Under the pieces are notes generated by a model. The model was not told the origin of the DNA. It was given only the letters and a program-made list of their open reading frames with translations, and ran no database searches. Shown in pieces: positions 50,644-61,197 of a DNA stretch of 64,000 nucleotides. The stretch is from an uncultured Lachnospiraceae bacterium (GTDB lineage Bacteria > Bacillota > Clostridia > Lachnospirales > Lachnospiraceae). The position numbers were made by a program, and so were the translations under genes. The stretch lies in the NCBI GenBank assembly GCA_910579285.1, contig CAJTTT010000003.1, positions 1 through 64,000 on the forward strand. The letters run 5' to 3'. Numbering within the stretch: position 1 is the first letter of the stretch; each line of letters starts with the position of its first letter.

Positions 50644-52434
50644 ATGAATACGATAGAAAAACTGCAGGCGCTCCGGGGGGAGATGCGAAAAAAGAATCTT
50701 TCGGCGTATATTGTGCCGACGGAGGATTTTCACTGCTCAGAGTATGTGGGGGATTACTTTAAGGCGAGGGAGTATCTGTCCGGGTTTACAGGATCGGCGG
50801 GTACGCTTCTCGTAATGCAGGATCGCGCCGCACTGTGGACAGACGGCAGATATTTTTTACAGGCGGAAGCACAGCTTTCCGGCAGCGGCATTGAGCTGAT
50901 GAAGAGCGGAGAGCCGGGGGTTCCAACACTCCCGGAGTTTCTTGGCGAACACTTAAAAAAGGGAGCGGTTGTGGGTTTCGACGGAAGAACAGTGACCGGC
51001 GCTTTTGTGGAGGAACTTAAGGAGAAGACGGCGGCGAAGCAGGTTACCTTTTACGGGAAAAGGGATCTGGCTGACCGGGTCTGGGAGGAGCGGCCGCCTA
51101 TGTCGGCGGAGCCTGTGTGGGAGCTTGGGATATCCTACGCGGGACTTTCCAGGGAGGAGAAACTTGAAAAGGTGAGGCAGGAGATGGAGAAGGAGAGGGC
51201 GGATGCGTTTTTGGTGACGGCGCTGGATGAAACCGCCTGGCTTTTGAATCTGCGCGGCAGTGATGTGAAGCACACACCTGTTTTTCTTGCCTACATGTTT
51301 ATCACCAGGAGACGTGCCCTGTTATGTGCAAAAAAGAGCGCCTTTTCTGAGACGGTCTGCAGTGAACTGGCGAAAGCGGGCGTAACCCTTCTGCCCTATG
51401 AGAGCATAGAGGACATGGTGGCTTCCCTGCCGGCAGGGCAGAGAATCCTTGTGGATGAAAAAAAGGTCAGCTACCGGCTGTTAAAAATGATTTCCAAAGG
51501 GGTGGAGAAGATCAACAGACCCAGTCCCATCGCGTTGTTGAAGGCGGTGAAGACGGAGCGGGAAATCACTCATATACGCTCGGTTCATGTGAAGGACGGG
51601 GTGGCAGTGACCCAGTTTATATACTGGCTGAAAACCCATGTGGGCGCGGAGGAGATCACTGAGATCAGTGCGGCTTCCAAACTGGAGGCGTTCCGGGCCG
51701 GGCGGGAAGGGTATTTAGGACCCAGCTTTGATCCGATTATGGCCTATGGGCCTCACGGAGCTATCGTGCACTACGAGGCGACTGCGGAGACGGATGTGGC
51801 GATGGAGCCAAAGAGCTTCTGTCTTGCCGACACAGGGGGGCATTACAGCGAAGGCACCACAGACATTACCCGGACGATTGCTTTGGGAGAATTGACGGCG
51901 AGAGAGAAAAGGGCTTACACGCTTGTATTGAAAGGACATCTGCGTCTGGGGGCGGCGAAATTTTTGGAGGGCGTCTGCGGACAGAATCTGGATGTGCTGG
52001 CGAGACAGCCGCTCTGGGAAGAGGGACTGGACTATAACCACGGCACGGGACATGGCGTTGGGTATCTCTTGAGTGTACATGAAGGCCCCCAGAACTTCCG
52101 TTGGCGTATGGGCGGCGAGGCGGCCTGTGTACCCCTGCAGGAGGGGATGGTGCTATCCAATGAACCGGGACTGTACCTGGCAGGGCAGTTTGGCATCCGG
52201 CATGAGAATCTGGTGCTGGTCAGAAAAGGGGAGAAGACCAATTACGGACAGTTCATGTATCTGGAACCGCTCACGATGGTTCCATTTGACAAGGATGCGA
52301 TTGACGCAAGTCTGATGACGCCGCAGGAGATCAGCCTGCTGAACGATTACCATACAAAGGTGTATGAGACACTTGCGCCTTATTTTACAGGGGAGGAGCT
52401 TGCATGGCTTGGGGAGGCTACTGCGGCGGTATAG
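50644..52434 (+). CDS. Xaa-Pro aminopeptidase (M24B)
   Basis: A 596-residue enzyme that removes an N-terminal residue next to proline. It is the three-domain, eukaryote-like aminopeptidase P form: two creatinase-like N-terminal domains (LSAYIVPTEDFHCSEYVGDYFKAREYLSGFTGSAGTL, and LDETAWLLNLRGSDV), then the catalytic domain with metal ligands in LADTGGHYSEGTTDITRT (two Asp), GTGHGVG (His), LSNEPGLY (Glu) and IRHENLVLV (Glu). It starts at the ATG at 50644 after GAGGTGGG. No signal peptide, so it is cytoplasmic. Role: peptide degradation. Confidence 0.94.
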   Translation: MNTIEKLQALRGEMRKKNLSAYIVPTEDFHCSEYVGDYFKAREYLSGFTGSAGTLLVMQDRAALWTDGRYFLQAEAQLSGSGIELMKSGEPGVPTLPEFLGEHLKKGAVVGFDGRTVTGAFVEELKEKTAAKQVTFYGKRDLADRVWEERPPMSAEPVWELGISYAGLSREEKLEKVRQEMEKERADAFLVTALDETAWLLNLRGSDVKHTPVFLAYMFITRRRALLCAKKSAFSETVCSELAKAGVTLLPYESIEDMVASLPAGQRILVDEKKVSYRLLKMISKGVEKINRPSPIALLKAVKTEREITHIRSVHVKDGVAVTQFIYWLKTHVGAEEITEISAASKLEAFRAGREGYLGPSFDPIMAYGPHGAIVHYEATAETDVAMEPKSFCLADTGGHYSEGTTDITRTIALGELTAREKRAYTLVLKGHLRLGAAKFLEGVCGQNLDVLARQPLWEEGLDYNHGTGHGVGYLLSVHEGPQNFRWRMGGEAACVPLQEGMVLSNEPGLYLAGQFGIRHENLVLVRKGEKTNYGQFMYLEPLTMVPFDKDAIDASLMTPQEISLLNDYHTKVYETLAPYFTGEELAWLGEATAAV

Positions 52435-52443
52435 GAACGTAAG

Positions 52444-53028
52444 ATGGAATGGAGTCTGGCATTTTTCATAAAAAGTGCGCTTCTCGGCGTCGGACTCGCG
52501 ATGGATGCCTTTTCGGTTTCTATGGCAAACGGGTTAAACGAGCCGGATATGAGACGTAAAAAAATGTGCGCGACAGCGGGGGTATTTGCCCTGTTTCAGG
52601 CAGTCATGCCGATGATCGGCTGGATATGCGTCCATACACTCATACAATACTTTACGGTATTCAGCAAGTGCATACCGTGGATTGCGCTCGCTTTGCTTCT
52701 GTTTATCGGCGGTAAGATGCTGAAGGAGGGGATCGGAAACAACGGAGAGGAGACCGCAAAAACCCGGCTGGGGATTGCCGCTCTTCTGGTGCAGGGGATC
52801 GCCACTTCCATAGACGCATTGTCGGTCGGTTTTACAATTGCGGAATACGGATTTATGATGGCCTTTGTGTGCGCATTCCTTATTTCAGTGGTTACGTTTG
52901 TGATCTGTATGGCGGGGCTTGTCATCGGCAAAAAGTTTGGGACGGCTCTTTCCGGCAGGGCGGCAGTGCTCGGCGGCGTCATATTGATTGCGATCGGTGT
53001 TGAGATATTTATTTCCGGGGTTTTTTAG
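52444..53028 (+). CDS. mntP: Manganese efflux pump MntP
   Basis: A 194-residue membrane protein with six helices and the two internal repeats of MntP, each with an essential Asp motif: GLAMDAFSVSMANGL and GIATSIDALSVGFTI. It exports Mn(II) and protects from manganese toxicity. It sits 9 bases after the aminopeptidase stop; M24B enzymes use Mn, but a functional link is only a guess. No yybP-ykoY riboswitch, common for mntP, is seen in front of it. Confidence 0.92.
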   Translation: MEWSLAFFIKSALLGVGLAMDAFSVSMANGLNEPDMRRKKMCATAGVFALFQAVMPMIGWICVHTLIQYFTVFSKCIPWIALALLLFIGGKMLKEGIGNNGEETAKTRLGIAALLVQGIATSIDALSVGFTIAEYGFMMAFVCAFLISVVTFVICMAGLVIGKKFGTALSGRAAVLGGVILIAIGVEIFISGVF

Positions 53029-53035
53029 CCCAAAG

Positions 53036-53497
53036 TTATTTATTCTGATGCTGGTGCAGGGTCGCGTTCATTTTCTTGATGTTGTGTCTGATGAAGGCAT
53101 ACTGTATCAGCCATATGATGGCATAATTACATGCGAACATGCCAAAATACTTTACAATGCCCATTAGACTGTGCTCCGTCCAGTAAGTGATATAGGCGAT
53201 TGGCATCATCAAAACGGTGATGAGCAGAAAGTAAATACCGGTCTGTTTGGCAAGCCCCCAAGTCTCCAGATCCCAGATCACGGAACATCCGGCGCATCCG
53301 CCTCCCAGCAGGCCGCACAGGAGCGCCTGTACGATGACGCCGCCTATTTCACTTCCCACCATTTCCACCAGTTCTGGCATGCAGGGAACGTAGTAACCGT
53401 CCGCCCAGATCAGGGATGTGATGATCGTGAAGGTGTAGCCAATGGAAAGCCCCAGCGGGAAACCATACAACCCGCGTATAATGATTTTTTTTAACAT
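53036..53497 (-). CDS. DUF3021 membrane protein
   Basis: A 153-residue membrane protein with four helices: an N-terminal IRGLYGFPLGLSIGYTFTIITSLI, GGVIVQALLCGLLGGGCAGCSVIWDLETWGLAKQT, and two further helices. This is the DUF3021 pattern. It lies 10 bases downstream of a stand-alone LytTR regulator gene, a pairing widespread in Bacillota, where the membrane protein is thought to hold back the regulator. Confidence 0.85.
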   Translation of the reverse strand: MLKKIIIRGLYGFPLGLSIGYTFTIITSLIWADGYYVPCMPELVEMVGSEIGGVIVQALLCGLLGGGCAGCSVIWDLETWGLAKQTGIYFLLITVLMMPIAYITYWTEHSLMGIVKYFGMFACNYAIIWLIQYAFIRHNIKKMNATLHQHQNK

Positions 53498-53507
53498 GTC
53501 TTTTACC

Positions 53508-53948
53508 TCACATTCCTAATATTTTTTTGATTTTTGAGACATAACGTCTGGAAACATAAGTAGTCGTATCGTTTGTCAGTTTCACATAGATCGTGCCGCT
53601 GAAACTCAAGTCAAAGTTTTTTACCTTTTTTAAGTGAATGATCTCCGAGTTGGAGATACGGACAAACTGGGAGGGATTTAACCGCTCCGAAACCTCATAG
53701 AGCCTAAGCCGCAGAAGGTATTCTCCCTTGTCTGTCACCGCAAAAACTTTGCCTCCTGCCGCATAAATCCGAAACAGATCATCCGGCTCTATGACTTCCA
53801 TCTTGCCGTCTTTGCTGCCGGTGAGGATGGGCGGCGTCTGGTCGGACAGCCTCTGCATGAGAGTATTCACTTCTTCCGTTATGGAAGCGGTGTGTATGAC
53901 GATTTTCGGCTCGGTACAGGAGCTGTCTATTTTTATTTCAACCTGCAT
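53508..53948 (-). CDS. Stand-alone LytTR DNA-binding regulator
   Basis: A 146-residue protein with a short N-terminal strand/helix part and a LytTR domain: EPDDLFRIYAAGGKVFAVTDKGEYLLRLRLYEVSERLNPSQFVRISNSEIIHLKKVKNFDLSFSGTIYVKLTNDTTTYVSRRYVSKIKKILGM. There is no receiver domain, so it is not a classical response regulator. The ATG at 53948 follows GGGAGGTGA. It forms a two-gene unit with DUF3021. The start could lie farther upstream, but the preceding residues are not conserved in character. Confidence 0.88.
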   Translation of the reverse strand: MQVEIKIDSSCTEPKIVIHTASITEEVNTLMQRLSDQTPPILTGSKDGKMEVIEPDDLFRIYAAGGKVFAVTDKGEYLLRLRLYEVSERLNPSQFVRISNSEIIHLKKVKNFDLSFSGTIYVKLTNDTTTYVSRRYVSKIKKILGM

Positions 53949-54097
53949 TTCTGTGTTCACCTCCCGGTCACAGCGTTTATCTTCTTTCATGTATGCTCTG
54001 TTTTCTTTCTGTGATGTCATTATAGGAAAAGGGGATATTTCCTGCAACTGTTTTCTGATAGTCGGTTGTATACGGGGCATAAGTGGTGTACAGGTAC

Positions 54098-54126
54098 TTG
54101 TTCGTTTGATATTCTTTCGGTATAAT
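54098..54126 (+). promoter_or_regulatory. Promoter for the aldolase gene
   Basis: TTGTTC, 17 bases, TATAAT, about 115 bases upstream of the start codon. Confidence 0.6.
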
Positions 54127-54241
54127 AATTGCGTGCGGACGATATTTTCTGACAGTGGGATGACAGGCGTTTTACATGGATATATACTGCGACAGCAGGA
54201 AAGGTCGTGCGAGAAAATGAGGTATCAAACGGAGGAAAACC

Positions 54242-54886
54242 ATGCAGGATGAGAAGAGGGTACGGGAAGAGATCTGTGAGATTGGGAGAAGGATGTACAA
54301 CCGGCGGATGGTGGCGGCAAACGATGGCAATATTTCGGTGCGGCTTTCGGAAAATGAGATTATCTGTACACCCACAGGCGTCTCCAAGGGTTTTATGAAG
54401 CCGGGGCAGCTCTGTAAAATGGATATTTCGGGTAATGTGCTGGAGGCGGCAGAAGGGTTTGGCCCGTCCTCCGAGGTCAAGATGCATCTGCGCGTCTATC
54501 AGAAAAGCCCGGATATCGCGGCTGTGGTGCATGCCCATCCCATTTTTGCCACCAGTTTTGCGGTGATGGGCAGGGCGCTTGACAGTCCGATTATGCCGGA
54601 GGTGATTGTCAATTTCGGAAAGATACCGCTTGCCCCTTACGGCACGCCTTCCACAGCGGAGATCCCGGACGCCATTGAGCCTTATCTGGCGGATTACCAG
54701 GCCATTCTGCTGGAGAGCCACGGTGCGCTCACATGGGCGAAGGATCTGACGGCGGCATATATGAAGATGGAGTCTTTGGAGTTTTATGCGGAACTTCTGT
54801 ATCGTACAACACAGCTTGGCGGGCCGAGAGAGCTCGGTGAGGAGAAACTGGAACGGCTGTATCAGGTAATTGGGATGCATAAATAA
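54242..54886 (+). CDS. Class II aldolase/adducin-family enzyme
   Basis: A 214-residue zinc aldolase of the L-fuculose/L-ribulose phosphate group. Seen are the substrate loop ANDGNISVRL, the phosphate/substrate motif TPTGVSKG, the catalytic Glu region GPSSEVKMHL, the zinc His pair AVVHAHPIFA, and the third His in ESHGALTWA. The precise sugar phosphate is unknown. GGAGG precedes the ATG. The gene is monocistronic. The nearby sugar ABC operon is on the other strand but could supply a substrate. Confidence 0.88.
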   Translation: MQDEKRVREEICEIGRRMYNRRMVAANDGNISVRLSENEIICTPTGVSKGFMKPGQLCKMDISGNVLEAAEGFGPSSEVKMHLRVYQKSPDIAAVVHAHPIFATSFAVMGRALDSPIMPEVIVNFGKIPLAPYGTPSTAEIPDAIEPYLADYQAILLESHGALTWAKDLTAAYMKMESLEFYAELLYRTTQLGGPRELGEEKLERLYQVIGMHK

Positions 54887-54904
54887 AAGACGCAATTTCC
54901 TATT

Positions 54905-54951
54905 TATAAAAAAGCTGCCGGAACGGCGAAACGATCCGCGGTTCCGGCAGC
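54905..54951 (-). terminator. Terminator of the lipoprotein gene
   Basis: GCTGCCGGAAC / GTTCCGGCAGC stem (written on the plus strand, 54914-54951). In the minus direction it runs into TTTTTTATAAA. It may also stop the aldolase transcript. Confidence 0.85.
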
Positions 54952-54964
54952 AGGGGGTTATCTT

Positions 54965-55687
54965 TTACTTTACGGTGAGGGAAGTGATATGCGGGTTTAC
55001 GCCCTCATACCAGTACAGATAACCTTCCATATCAACCGTGTCGCCAACGTTTAAGCCTTTAACTGCCTGATAAACATCAGTGCTGCTGTCGCACAGATAG
55101 GACTCCACCGTGAAGGTGTAGGTCTGGCCGTCCTTGGAGACATTGAAGTACAGGTCGCTTCCGTCCTCGCCGGAGCCATCCCAGTTATAGAGGAAAGCAG
55201 CGCCGCTGTCGTCTGCAGCCTCCACGGTCATGCCCTTGAAGGAGACGAACTGGTTCTGGTGGTCGATCAGCGCATCCTGGCCGAGCAGGTCGGTAACATC
55301 GGTTATGGGAGCTACATAATTGCCCTTCAGAATTTCGATAGAAGCGCCTTCGGCAATTTCCACTTCGCCGGACCACTCGGTCTTGTAGCCGGTCACTTTG
55401 ATTTTCGTGCCGGGAGTCAGCTTGGCGTAATCTGCCTCGGAGCAGACTGCATTGTAAACGAAATATGCGCCGTCCTTATCCTGCGTGTAGAGGGTAGCCT
55501 TATCTTCCCACCAGGACTGCTTTGCCTGTACATAGGTCTCGATTACGACCTCGCTGTCAAGATCAGCGGCCATGTACTCGGCGTAGGTCATAACGCCTTT
55601 GGACTTTTTGCCGGGGTCATCGCCGCCGCAGGCAGTGAGGGATAACACAAAGGCCAGCGCCAGGGTTAATACAAGTGTCTTTTTCAT
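54965..55687 (-). CDS. Predicted lipoprotein with OB-like domains
   Basis: A 240-residue exported lipoprotein. The signal peptide MKKTLVLTLALAFVLSLTACGG has a clear lipobox (LTAC). Two beta-rich segments follow: one around AADLDSEVVIETYVQAKQSWWEDKATLYTQDKDGAYFVYN...GTKIKVTGYKTEWSGEVEI and one ending VGDTVDMEGYLYWYEGVNPHI. Both resemble OB-fold nucleic-acid- or ligand-binding barrels found in secreted proteins. GAGGAGG precedes the ATG at 55687. It has its own promoter inside the end of the solute-binding-protein gene. No function is known. Confidence 0.8.
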   Translation of the reverse strand: MKKTLVLTLALAFVLSLTACGGDDPGKKSKGVMTYAEYMAADLDSEVVIETYVQAKQSWWEDKATLYTQDKDGAYFVYNAVCSEADYAKLTPGTKIKVTGYKTEWSGEVEIAEGASIEILKGNYVAPITDVTDLLGQDALIDHQNQFVSFKGMTVEAADDSGAAFLYNWDGSGEDGSDLYFNVSKDGQTYTFTVESYLCDSSTDVYQAVKGLNVGDTVDMEGYLYWYEGVNPHITSLTVK

Positions 55688-55736
55688 AATTTTCCTCCTC
55701 GATTGTAGCATTATCTGGTTAGCTTTTACAGCGACG

Positions 55737-55764
55737 ATTATACCATAACCAGTGGATAAATCAA
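55737..55764 (-). promoter_or_regulatory. Promoter of the lipoprotein gene
   Basis: On the minus strand TTGATT, 16 bases, TATAAT, 50 bases before the start codon, overlapping the stop of the upstream solute-binding-protein gene. Confidence 0.65.
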
Positions 55765-57359
55765 TGCTTTTTTCTCTTTTTGACAAAATCGGACAACAGA
55801 TAGAGCAAAATCAGACACCATGCAAGAGCCAGTGAGGCAAGGAGAAGCACGGCTGCCGGCGGCAGTGCGCCAAGTTCCTTCCGGCTGCCGGCGGCAATGT
55901 CTTTCTGGTCTAAGCGGTAGAGGGCGGTGACGTCCGCATAGAGCTGATTCATGTAAGCGTCATCCACCGATTCCCCGCGCCGCACGGAGTTTGCCACATT
56001 CTCAATGAGCTGTCCCGCCGCGTTCCGCAGGGAGGCCGAACCGTTAAACACGGGCGTTACGAAGGTGTCCCCGGTATGGTTAAGGAGCAACTTGGAGGCG
56101 TCAATTTTTACGCGGTAATGGGTCTGATTGTCTTTCCCGCTTTCAGCCAGATACGCCTGATAGGCGGGGGATTTTTGTGCCTTTGACGTGACGGGCAGAT
56201 AGCCTTCTGTCTGGGCATAGCCGATCTGCACCTCGTCAGTCAGAAGATACTGGGCAAAGAGCCAGGAGGCCAGCACCTCCTGCGGATCGGCTTTGTTAAA
56301 TACGCAGACCGACGGCCCCTGGGAAATCATCTGTGGATGTTCCGGGTCATACTGGGGTATCATCCGCACTGCGGTCTCGAAGTCTACAAAGGCGTCTTCG
56401 CTGATATCCGAGAGCGGCGCATCTGCGCCCATCCATGTGGCTCCTGCCGTGGAGTCGATGGTGAACACACACTGTCCCGCATTGAGGAAATTGGCGGGAT
56501 AGCTGGAGATTTTAAAGGTGGAGAAAACGCCGCTTTCCACATGATCCGCAATCTCGTATAAAAACGCCTCGGTGGTGTCGTTAAAAAGTCCGATATCGCC
56601 CTCTGGCGTGGAATAGGCCGCCCCTTGCTGCTTCAGCGCCTGGATCATCATGTTGTCCGTGGATTTGTAGATAAAGGGAATCATCACATTCTGACCGTTC
56701 AAGGCAAAGGTGCCGTCATCATTTTTGACGGCGGCCGCTTCTGACACTTCCCATATGAAATCCCAGGTCAGCACGTCCGGGATGGAGTAGCCCAGTTTTT
56801 CCACATAGTTTTTGTTGATATAGCAGCACTCGGTGGAGCGCATGTAGGGGATGGCGTAGTGTTGTCCTTCCAGCACGCATTCCGCGAGAAACTGGGGAAC
56901 GATTTCTTCCTGCGCGGGGCCGTCATAGAGGAGGGCGCTTCCGCCAAGCCCGTATTTTTCATCGGCAAAGAGCGCATCCAGAGGAACCACGGTGTTTGTC
57001 CCGGTCATGTAAGTGGCAATGTGATCCGGGTAGGTGATACAGACATTCGGCGTGGTGCCGGTGGAGATATTGGTGATCACATCGTTGAAAATCCTGCCGT
57101 AGTCGGTGTAGAGTTTCATGTTGACCTTGATGTGTGGATAGAGCGACTCAAAATCAGCGATGGCTTTTTTGTAGACATCGGTCTGATTTTTGTTGGTATC
57201 GTTCTTTGCCCAGAAGGTGACCTCATATTTTTTGGCGGTATCTAATTCTGCAGGCACGGTAAATTCCGGCAGAGCCTTGGAGCCGTGACAGCCTGTGAGG
57301 GTCAAAAGACTTGCGCCTGTGAAGAGGACTGCCAGTATATTTTTCCATTTTCTATTCAT
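55761..57359 (-). CDS. Carbohydrate ABC transporter solute-binding protein, with extra C-terminal TM
   Basis: A 532-residue extracellular binding protein of the sugar family. A lipoprotein signal (LLTLTGCHG, Cys near residue 24) is followed by the typical EVTFWAKNDTNKNQTDVYKKAIADFESLYPHIKV start and a two-lobed fold. Unusually, the C-terminus has a further membrane helix and basic tail (LPPAAVLLLASLALAWCLILLYLLSDFVKKRKKH), so the protein may be anchored at both ends. It overlaps the malG-like gene by 4 bases and is the last transporter gene of the operon. Confidence 0.88.
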   Translation of the reverse strand: MNRKWKNILAVLFTGASLLTLTGCHGSKALPEFTVPAELDTAKKYEVTFWAKNDTNKNQTDVYKKAIADFESLYPHIKVNMKLYTDYGRIFNDVITNISTGTTPNVCITYPDHIATYMTGTNTVVPLDALFADEKYGLGGSALLYDGPAQEEIVPQFLAECVLEGQHYAIPYMRSTECCYINKNYVEKLGYSIPDVLTWDFIWEVSEAAAVKNDDGTFALNGQNVMIPFIYKSTDNMMIQALKQQGAAYSTPEGDIGLFNDTTEAFLYEIADHVESGVFSTFKISSYPANFLNAGQCVFTIDSTAGATWMGADAPLSDISEDAFVDFETAVRMIPQYDPEHPQMISQGPSVCVFNKADPQEVLASWLFAQYLLTDEVQIGYAQTEGYLPVTSKAQKSPAYQAYLAESGKDNQTHYRVKIDASKLLLNHTGDTFVTPVFNGSASLRNAAGQLIENVANSVRRGESVDDAYMNQLYADVTALYRLDQKDIAAGSRKELGALPPAAVLLLASLALAWCLILLYLLSDFVKKRKKH

Positions 57360-58189
57360 CCCTTGGTACCTCCTCTGGCTACACCGGACATAATCTGCCT
57401 GCGGAACAGGAGAAACAGGAGGATGAGCGGCATGGAAATCACAACCACCGCAGCCATCATGGCGGGAATGTTCGCCCGTCCGAATCCGTTTTCACGGATT
57501 TCCTGAATGCCGTTGGAGACAAGATAGTAATTGGCGTCGTCGGTGATCAGTCTCGGCCACACATAGGAATTCCAGCATTCAATGATTTTTAAGATCGTGA
57601 TGGTGACCAGTGTGGGCCGGCAGATGGGAATCATTACCCTGCGCAGGTACCGAAAGTCCGAGGTGCCGTCCACCTTGGCGGCGTAGTACAGTTCGTCTGG
57701 AATCTGGGCAAAATTTTCCCGCAGCAGATAAATATAAAACACGGAGGTCACGGATGGCAGGATCAGTCCCGTGAAGGTGTTGCGCAGTTCCAGATTGGTG
57801 ATGGTGGTAAAGTTGGTGATCACCACCAGTTCGCCTGGAATCATCATCAGTGCCAGAAACAGAGTGAATACGAGATCACGTCCGGCAAACTGCAGTCTCG
57901 CAAAAGCGAAGGCCGACAGCGTGATGACAACGAGCATCAGCGCTGTGGTGCCCGCCGTAAATACCAGGGTGTTTAACAGATACCGGCCAAGAGGAACGGT
58001 GGTAAAGGCGTCCGCATAGTTTTGCAGGGTGGGAGAGAGCGTAAAAAATTTTGGAATATGCTCTGCATTGTAGGCGCCGTAATCTTTTACGGAGGTCAGA
58101 GCCATCCAGTAGAAGGGAAACAGCACGACCAGCGCCCAGAAAGTGAGAAAAGCATATGTGATTATGGTGAGTATGCGGTTCTTTTTCAT
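57356..58189 (-). CDS. Carbohydrate ABC transporter permease (MalG type)
   Basis: A 277-residue permease with six helices and the EAA coupling loop in AAKVDGTSDFRYLRRVMIPICRPTLVTI. The sequence is typical of MalG/AraQ-type subunits (FPFYWMALTSVKDYGAYN...). It pairs with the MalF-type permease encoded just upstream and the UgpC-type ATPase. GGAGG precedes the ATG. The sugar is unknown. Confidence 0.93.
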   Translation of the reverse strand: MKKNRILTIITYAFLTFWALVVLFPFYWMALTSVKDYGAYNAEHIPKFFTLSPTLQNYADAFTTVPLGRYLLNTLVFTAGTTALMLVVITLSAFAFARLQFAGRDLVFTLFLALMMIPGELVVITNFTTITNLELRNTFTGLILPSVTSVFYIYLLRENFAQIPDELYYAAKVDGTSDFRYLRRVMIPICRPTLVTITILKIIECWNSYVWPRLITDDANYYLVSNGIQEIRENGFGRANIPAMMAAVVVISMPLILLFLLFRRQIMSGVARGGTKG

Positions 58190-58201
58190 AATGTAAACCT
58201 C

Positions 58202-59095
58202 CTAATGATAGTGAACATGCTTTTTGCTCACCAGCAGATTGATACATGTAATGGTCAGGACAATGGAGAACAGGATAATGGCCGCCGCCGATGCGTAGGA
58301 GGGATAGCCGCCGCTGTCCCGGTAGAGCATGTCGTACACATAGCCCACAATCGTGTTCATGCCCGCCGCGTTCAGATTGGTGCCAAACAGGGCCACCGCA
58401 TCGCTGTATGCTTTGAATGCGCCGATAAAACCTGTGATGACCAGATAGAAGAGCATGGGGGAAATCATGGGCAGGGTAATTTTCAAAAACATGCGGATGC
58501 GTCCCGTGCCGTCCACTTTTGCGGCATTGTAATAGACGGGATTGACGCCTGCCAGCGCGCTTGTCAGAATCAGAATCTTAAAGGGCATGACGACCCAGAC
58601 CGTATAAAAGCAGAGCACGAACATTTTCGCCCAGTAGGGACCTTCGATAAAATCCACGGAGCTGCCGCCGAAGCAGTGAATCAGCAGATTGACGAGACCG
58701 TCGGAGTAGGGTGTTTTTTTGAATAGAATCATAAACACCAGACCGACCGCCAGCGTGTTTGTCACATAGGGCAGAAAGAAGATAGTCTGAAACAGTTCCT
58801 GCAAGGGTTTGATGGAACTGAGCGCCACGGAGATCAGGAGAGCCAGCCCGGTGGAGACCGGCACGGTGATGATTACAAGAATAAACGTGTTTTTTAAAGC
58901 CTGCAAAAAATAGGCATCGTGCAGGACATAAGAATAGTTGTAGCCGCCGATACCGTAAAATGTCTGGGAGGCAGAGTTGTAGCCTTCTTCAAAGGAATAG
59001 ATAAATACGTCAATCAAGGGATAGATCAGAAAAGCGCCCAAAAAGAGGATGGCGGGCAGCAGGTAAAGCCAGCCCTTGTTAGTTTGTTTTTCCAT
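58202..59095 (-). CDS. Carbohydrate ABC transporter permease (MalF type)
   Basis: A 297-residue permease with six helices: YLLPAILFLGAFLIYPLIDVFIYSF near the start and the EAA loop NAAKVDGTGRIRMFLKITLPMISPMLFY. The ATG at 59095 has GGAGAG upstream, while a longer in-frame start 14 codons earlier is less likely. It partners with the MalG-type permease 12 bases downstream. Confidence 0.93.
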   Translation of the reverse strand: MEKQTNKGWLYLLPAILFLGAFLIYPLIDVFIYSFEEGYNSASQTFYGIGGYNYSYVLHDAYFLQALKNTFILVIITVPVSTGLALLISVALSSIKPLQELFQTIFFLPYVTNTLAVGLVFMILFKKTPYSDGLVNLLIHCFGGSSVDFIEGPYWAKMFVLCFYTVWVVMPFKILILTSALAGVNPVYYNAAKVDGTGRIRMFLKITLPMISPMLFYLVITGFIGAFKAYSDAVALFGTNLNAAGMNTIVGYVYDMLYRDSGGYPSYASAAAIILFSIVLTITCINLLVSKKHVHYH

Positions 59096-59196
59096 GAGAC
59101 TCTCCATTCCGAAGCGTTTGTACCAATCGGAAAACAACCGGCCGGTAAAACCGGCGGATATCCGACTTGCACAGCTCCTGCATATATGAATTATGG

Positions 59197-60306
<1,110 letters not shown>

Positions 60307-60361
60307 AAGTTTGCATTCCTTTCCGAAATCTGCGGAACGGATTCCGAATCAATGGCTGTTG

Positions 60362-61111
60362 TCAGATACCGTATTCGTCCCTTAAATCTGCCGAAATGTG
60401 ATCCAGATCGGGATAGACAAAGCTCTCCGTGATACCGAGCACCCGGAGACTGTCGATAAAGTATTTCTTCCGCTCACAGGGAATAATGATTTTGTAGAGC
60501 ATGTTTTCATCGCAGACATCCTCCAGATGTTTCAGGGAGTTATGCACGGTAAAGTTGGAATGCTGGGAGTACATCCGCAGGTTATTTTCTGTGGAACTGC
60601 ATGCAAGAATGCGGTTTGTCAGCTCGTGGTTGTGATGGGCATGCTTGAAGGCGGGCAGCAGCATTTCCTGCGTGGTGTCGGCGTCGATGGGATAAATGCA
60701 GTTGCCGAATCCTTCCTGCTCGTTCAAAAGACCAGGCGCCAGAACCCAGACGCAGCCGTCCGTTTCCGGCAGTTCCCGGTAAGTCTCCGTGGCGAAAAAA
60801 ACCGCGATCAGAGGGGACTGACTCCAGTCAAGCATTCTGGTGGGTAGGCCGTAATGCTGCATCAAAGATACCCAGCCCGCGTAATTATGCTTTTCAGGGG
60901 GATTGTCAATGATCTGTCTGGCGCGCGTATAGAAATCGTTGGTGATATACCGCTCGGCATCCAGCCGCTTTTTACTGCGCTGGATGGAAGGAATCAGCTT
61001 GAGCGATGCGTTTTCCTCCCCGCGGTACCACAGCCGCATACCGTGCTCCTGATATAAACTGTTAACGAACTGTAACAGCTCGTCAATGGTGCGTATTTCC
61101 TGTTTAATCAT
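60362..61111 (-). CDS. FRG-domain protein
   Basis: A 249-residue protein with an FRG domain: RLWYRGEENASLKLIPSIQR, then WVSLMQHYGLPTRMLDWSQSPLIAVFFAT, the sequence that names the family. The C-terminal half is less conserved (LPAFKHAHHNHELTNRILACSSTENNLRMYSQHSNFTVH...). FRG proteins are widespread on mobile and defense-related loci; their biochemical role is unclear. It is first behind a good promoter and 55 bases upstream of the sugar ABC ATPase with no terminator between, so it seems to lead that operon. Confidence 0.85.
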   Translation of the reverse strand: MIKQEIRTIDELLQFVNSLYQEHGMRLWYRGEENASLKLIPSIQRSKKRLDAERYITNDFYTRARQIIDNPPEKHNYAGWVSLMQHYGLPTRMLDWSQSPLIAVFFATETYRELPETDGCVWVLAPGLLNEQEGFGNCIYPIDADTTQEMLLPAFKHAHHNHELTNRILACSSTENNLRMYSQHSNFTVHNSLKHLEDVCDENMLYKIIIPCERKKYFIDSLRVLGITESFVYPDLDHISADLRDEYGI

Positions 61112-61197
61112 AGTTTCTCCATTTTTGTGCGTCCACCGTAACCTAAGCCGTTTCCGGCTAAGAAGGATTTGGGGACTCGGCCTGTTTTGTCATAATG

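Noticed and set aside
52435..52443. yybP-ykoY manganese riboswitch before mntP
   Set aside because: Only 9 bases separate mntP from the upstream gene, so there is no room for a riboswitch.
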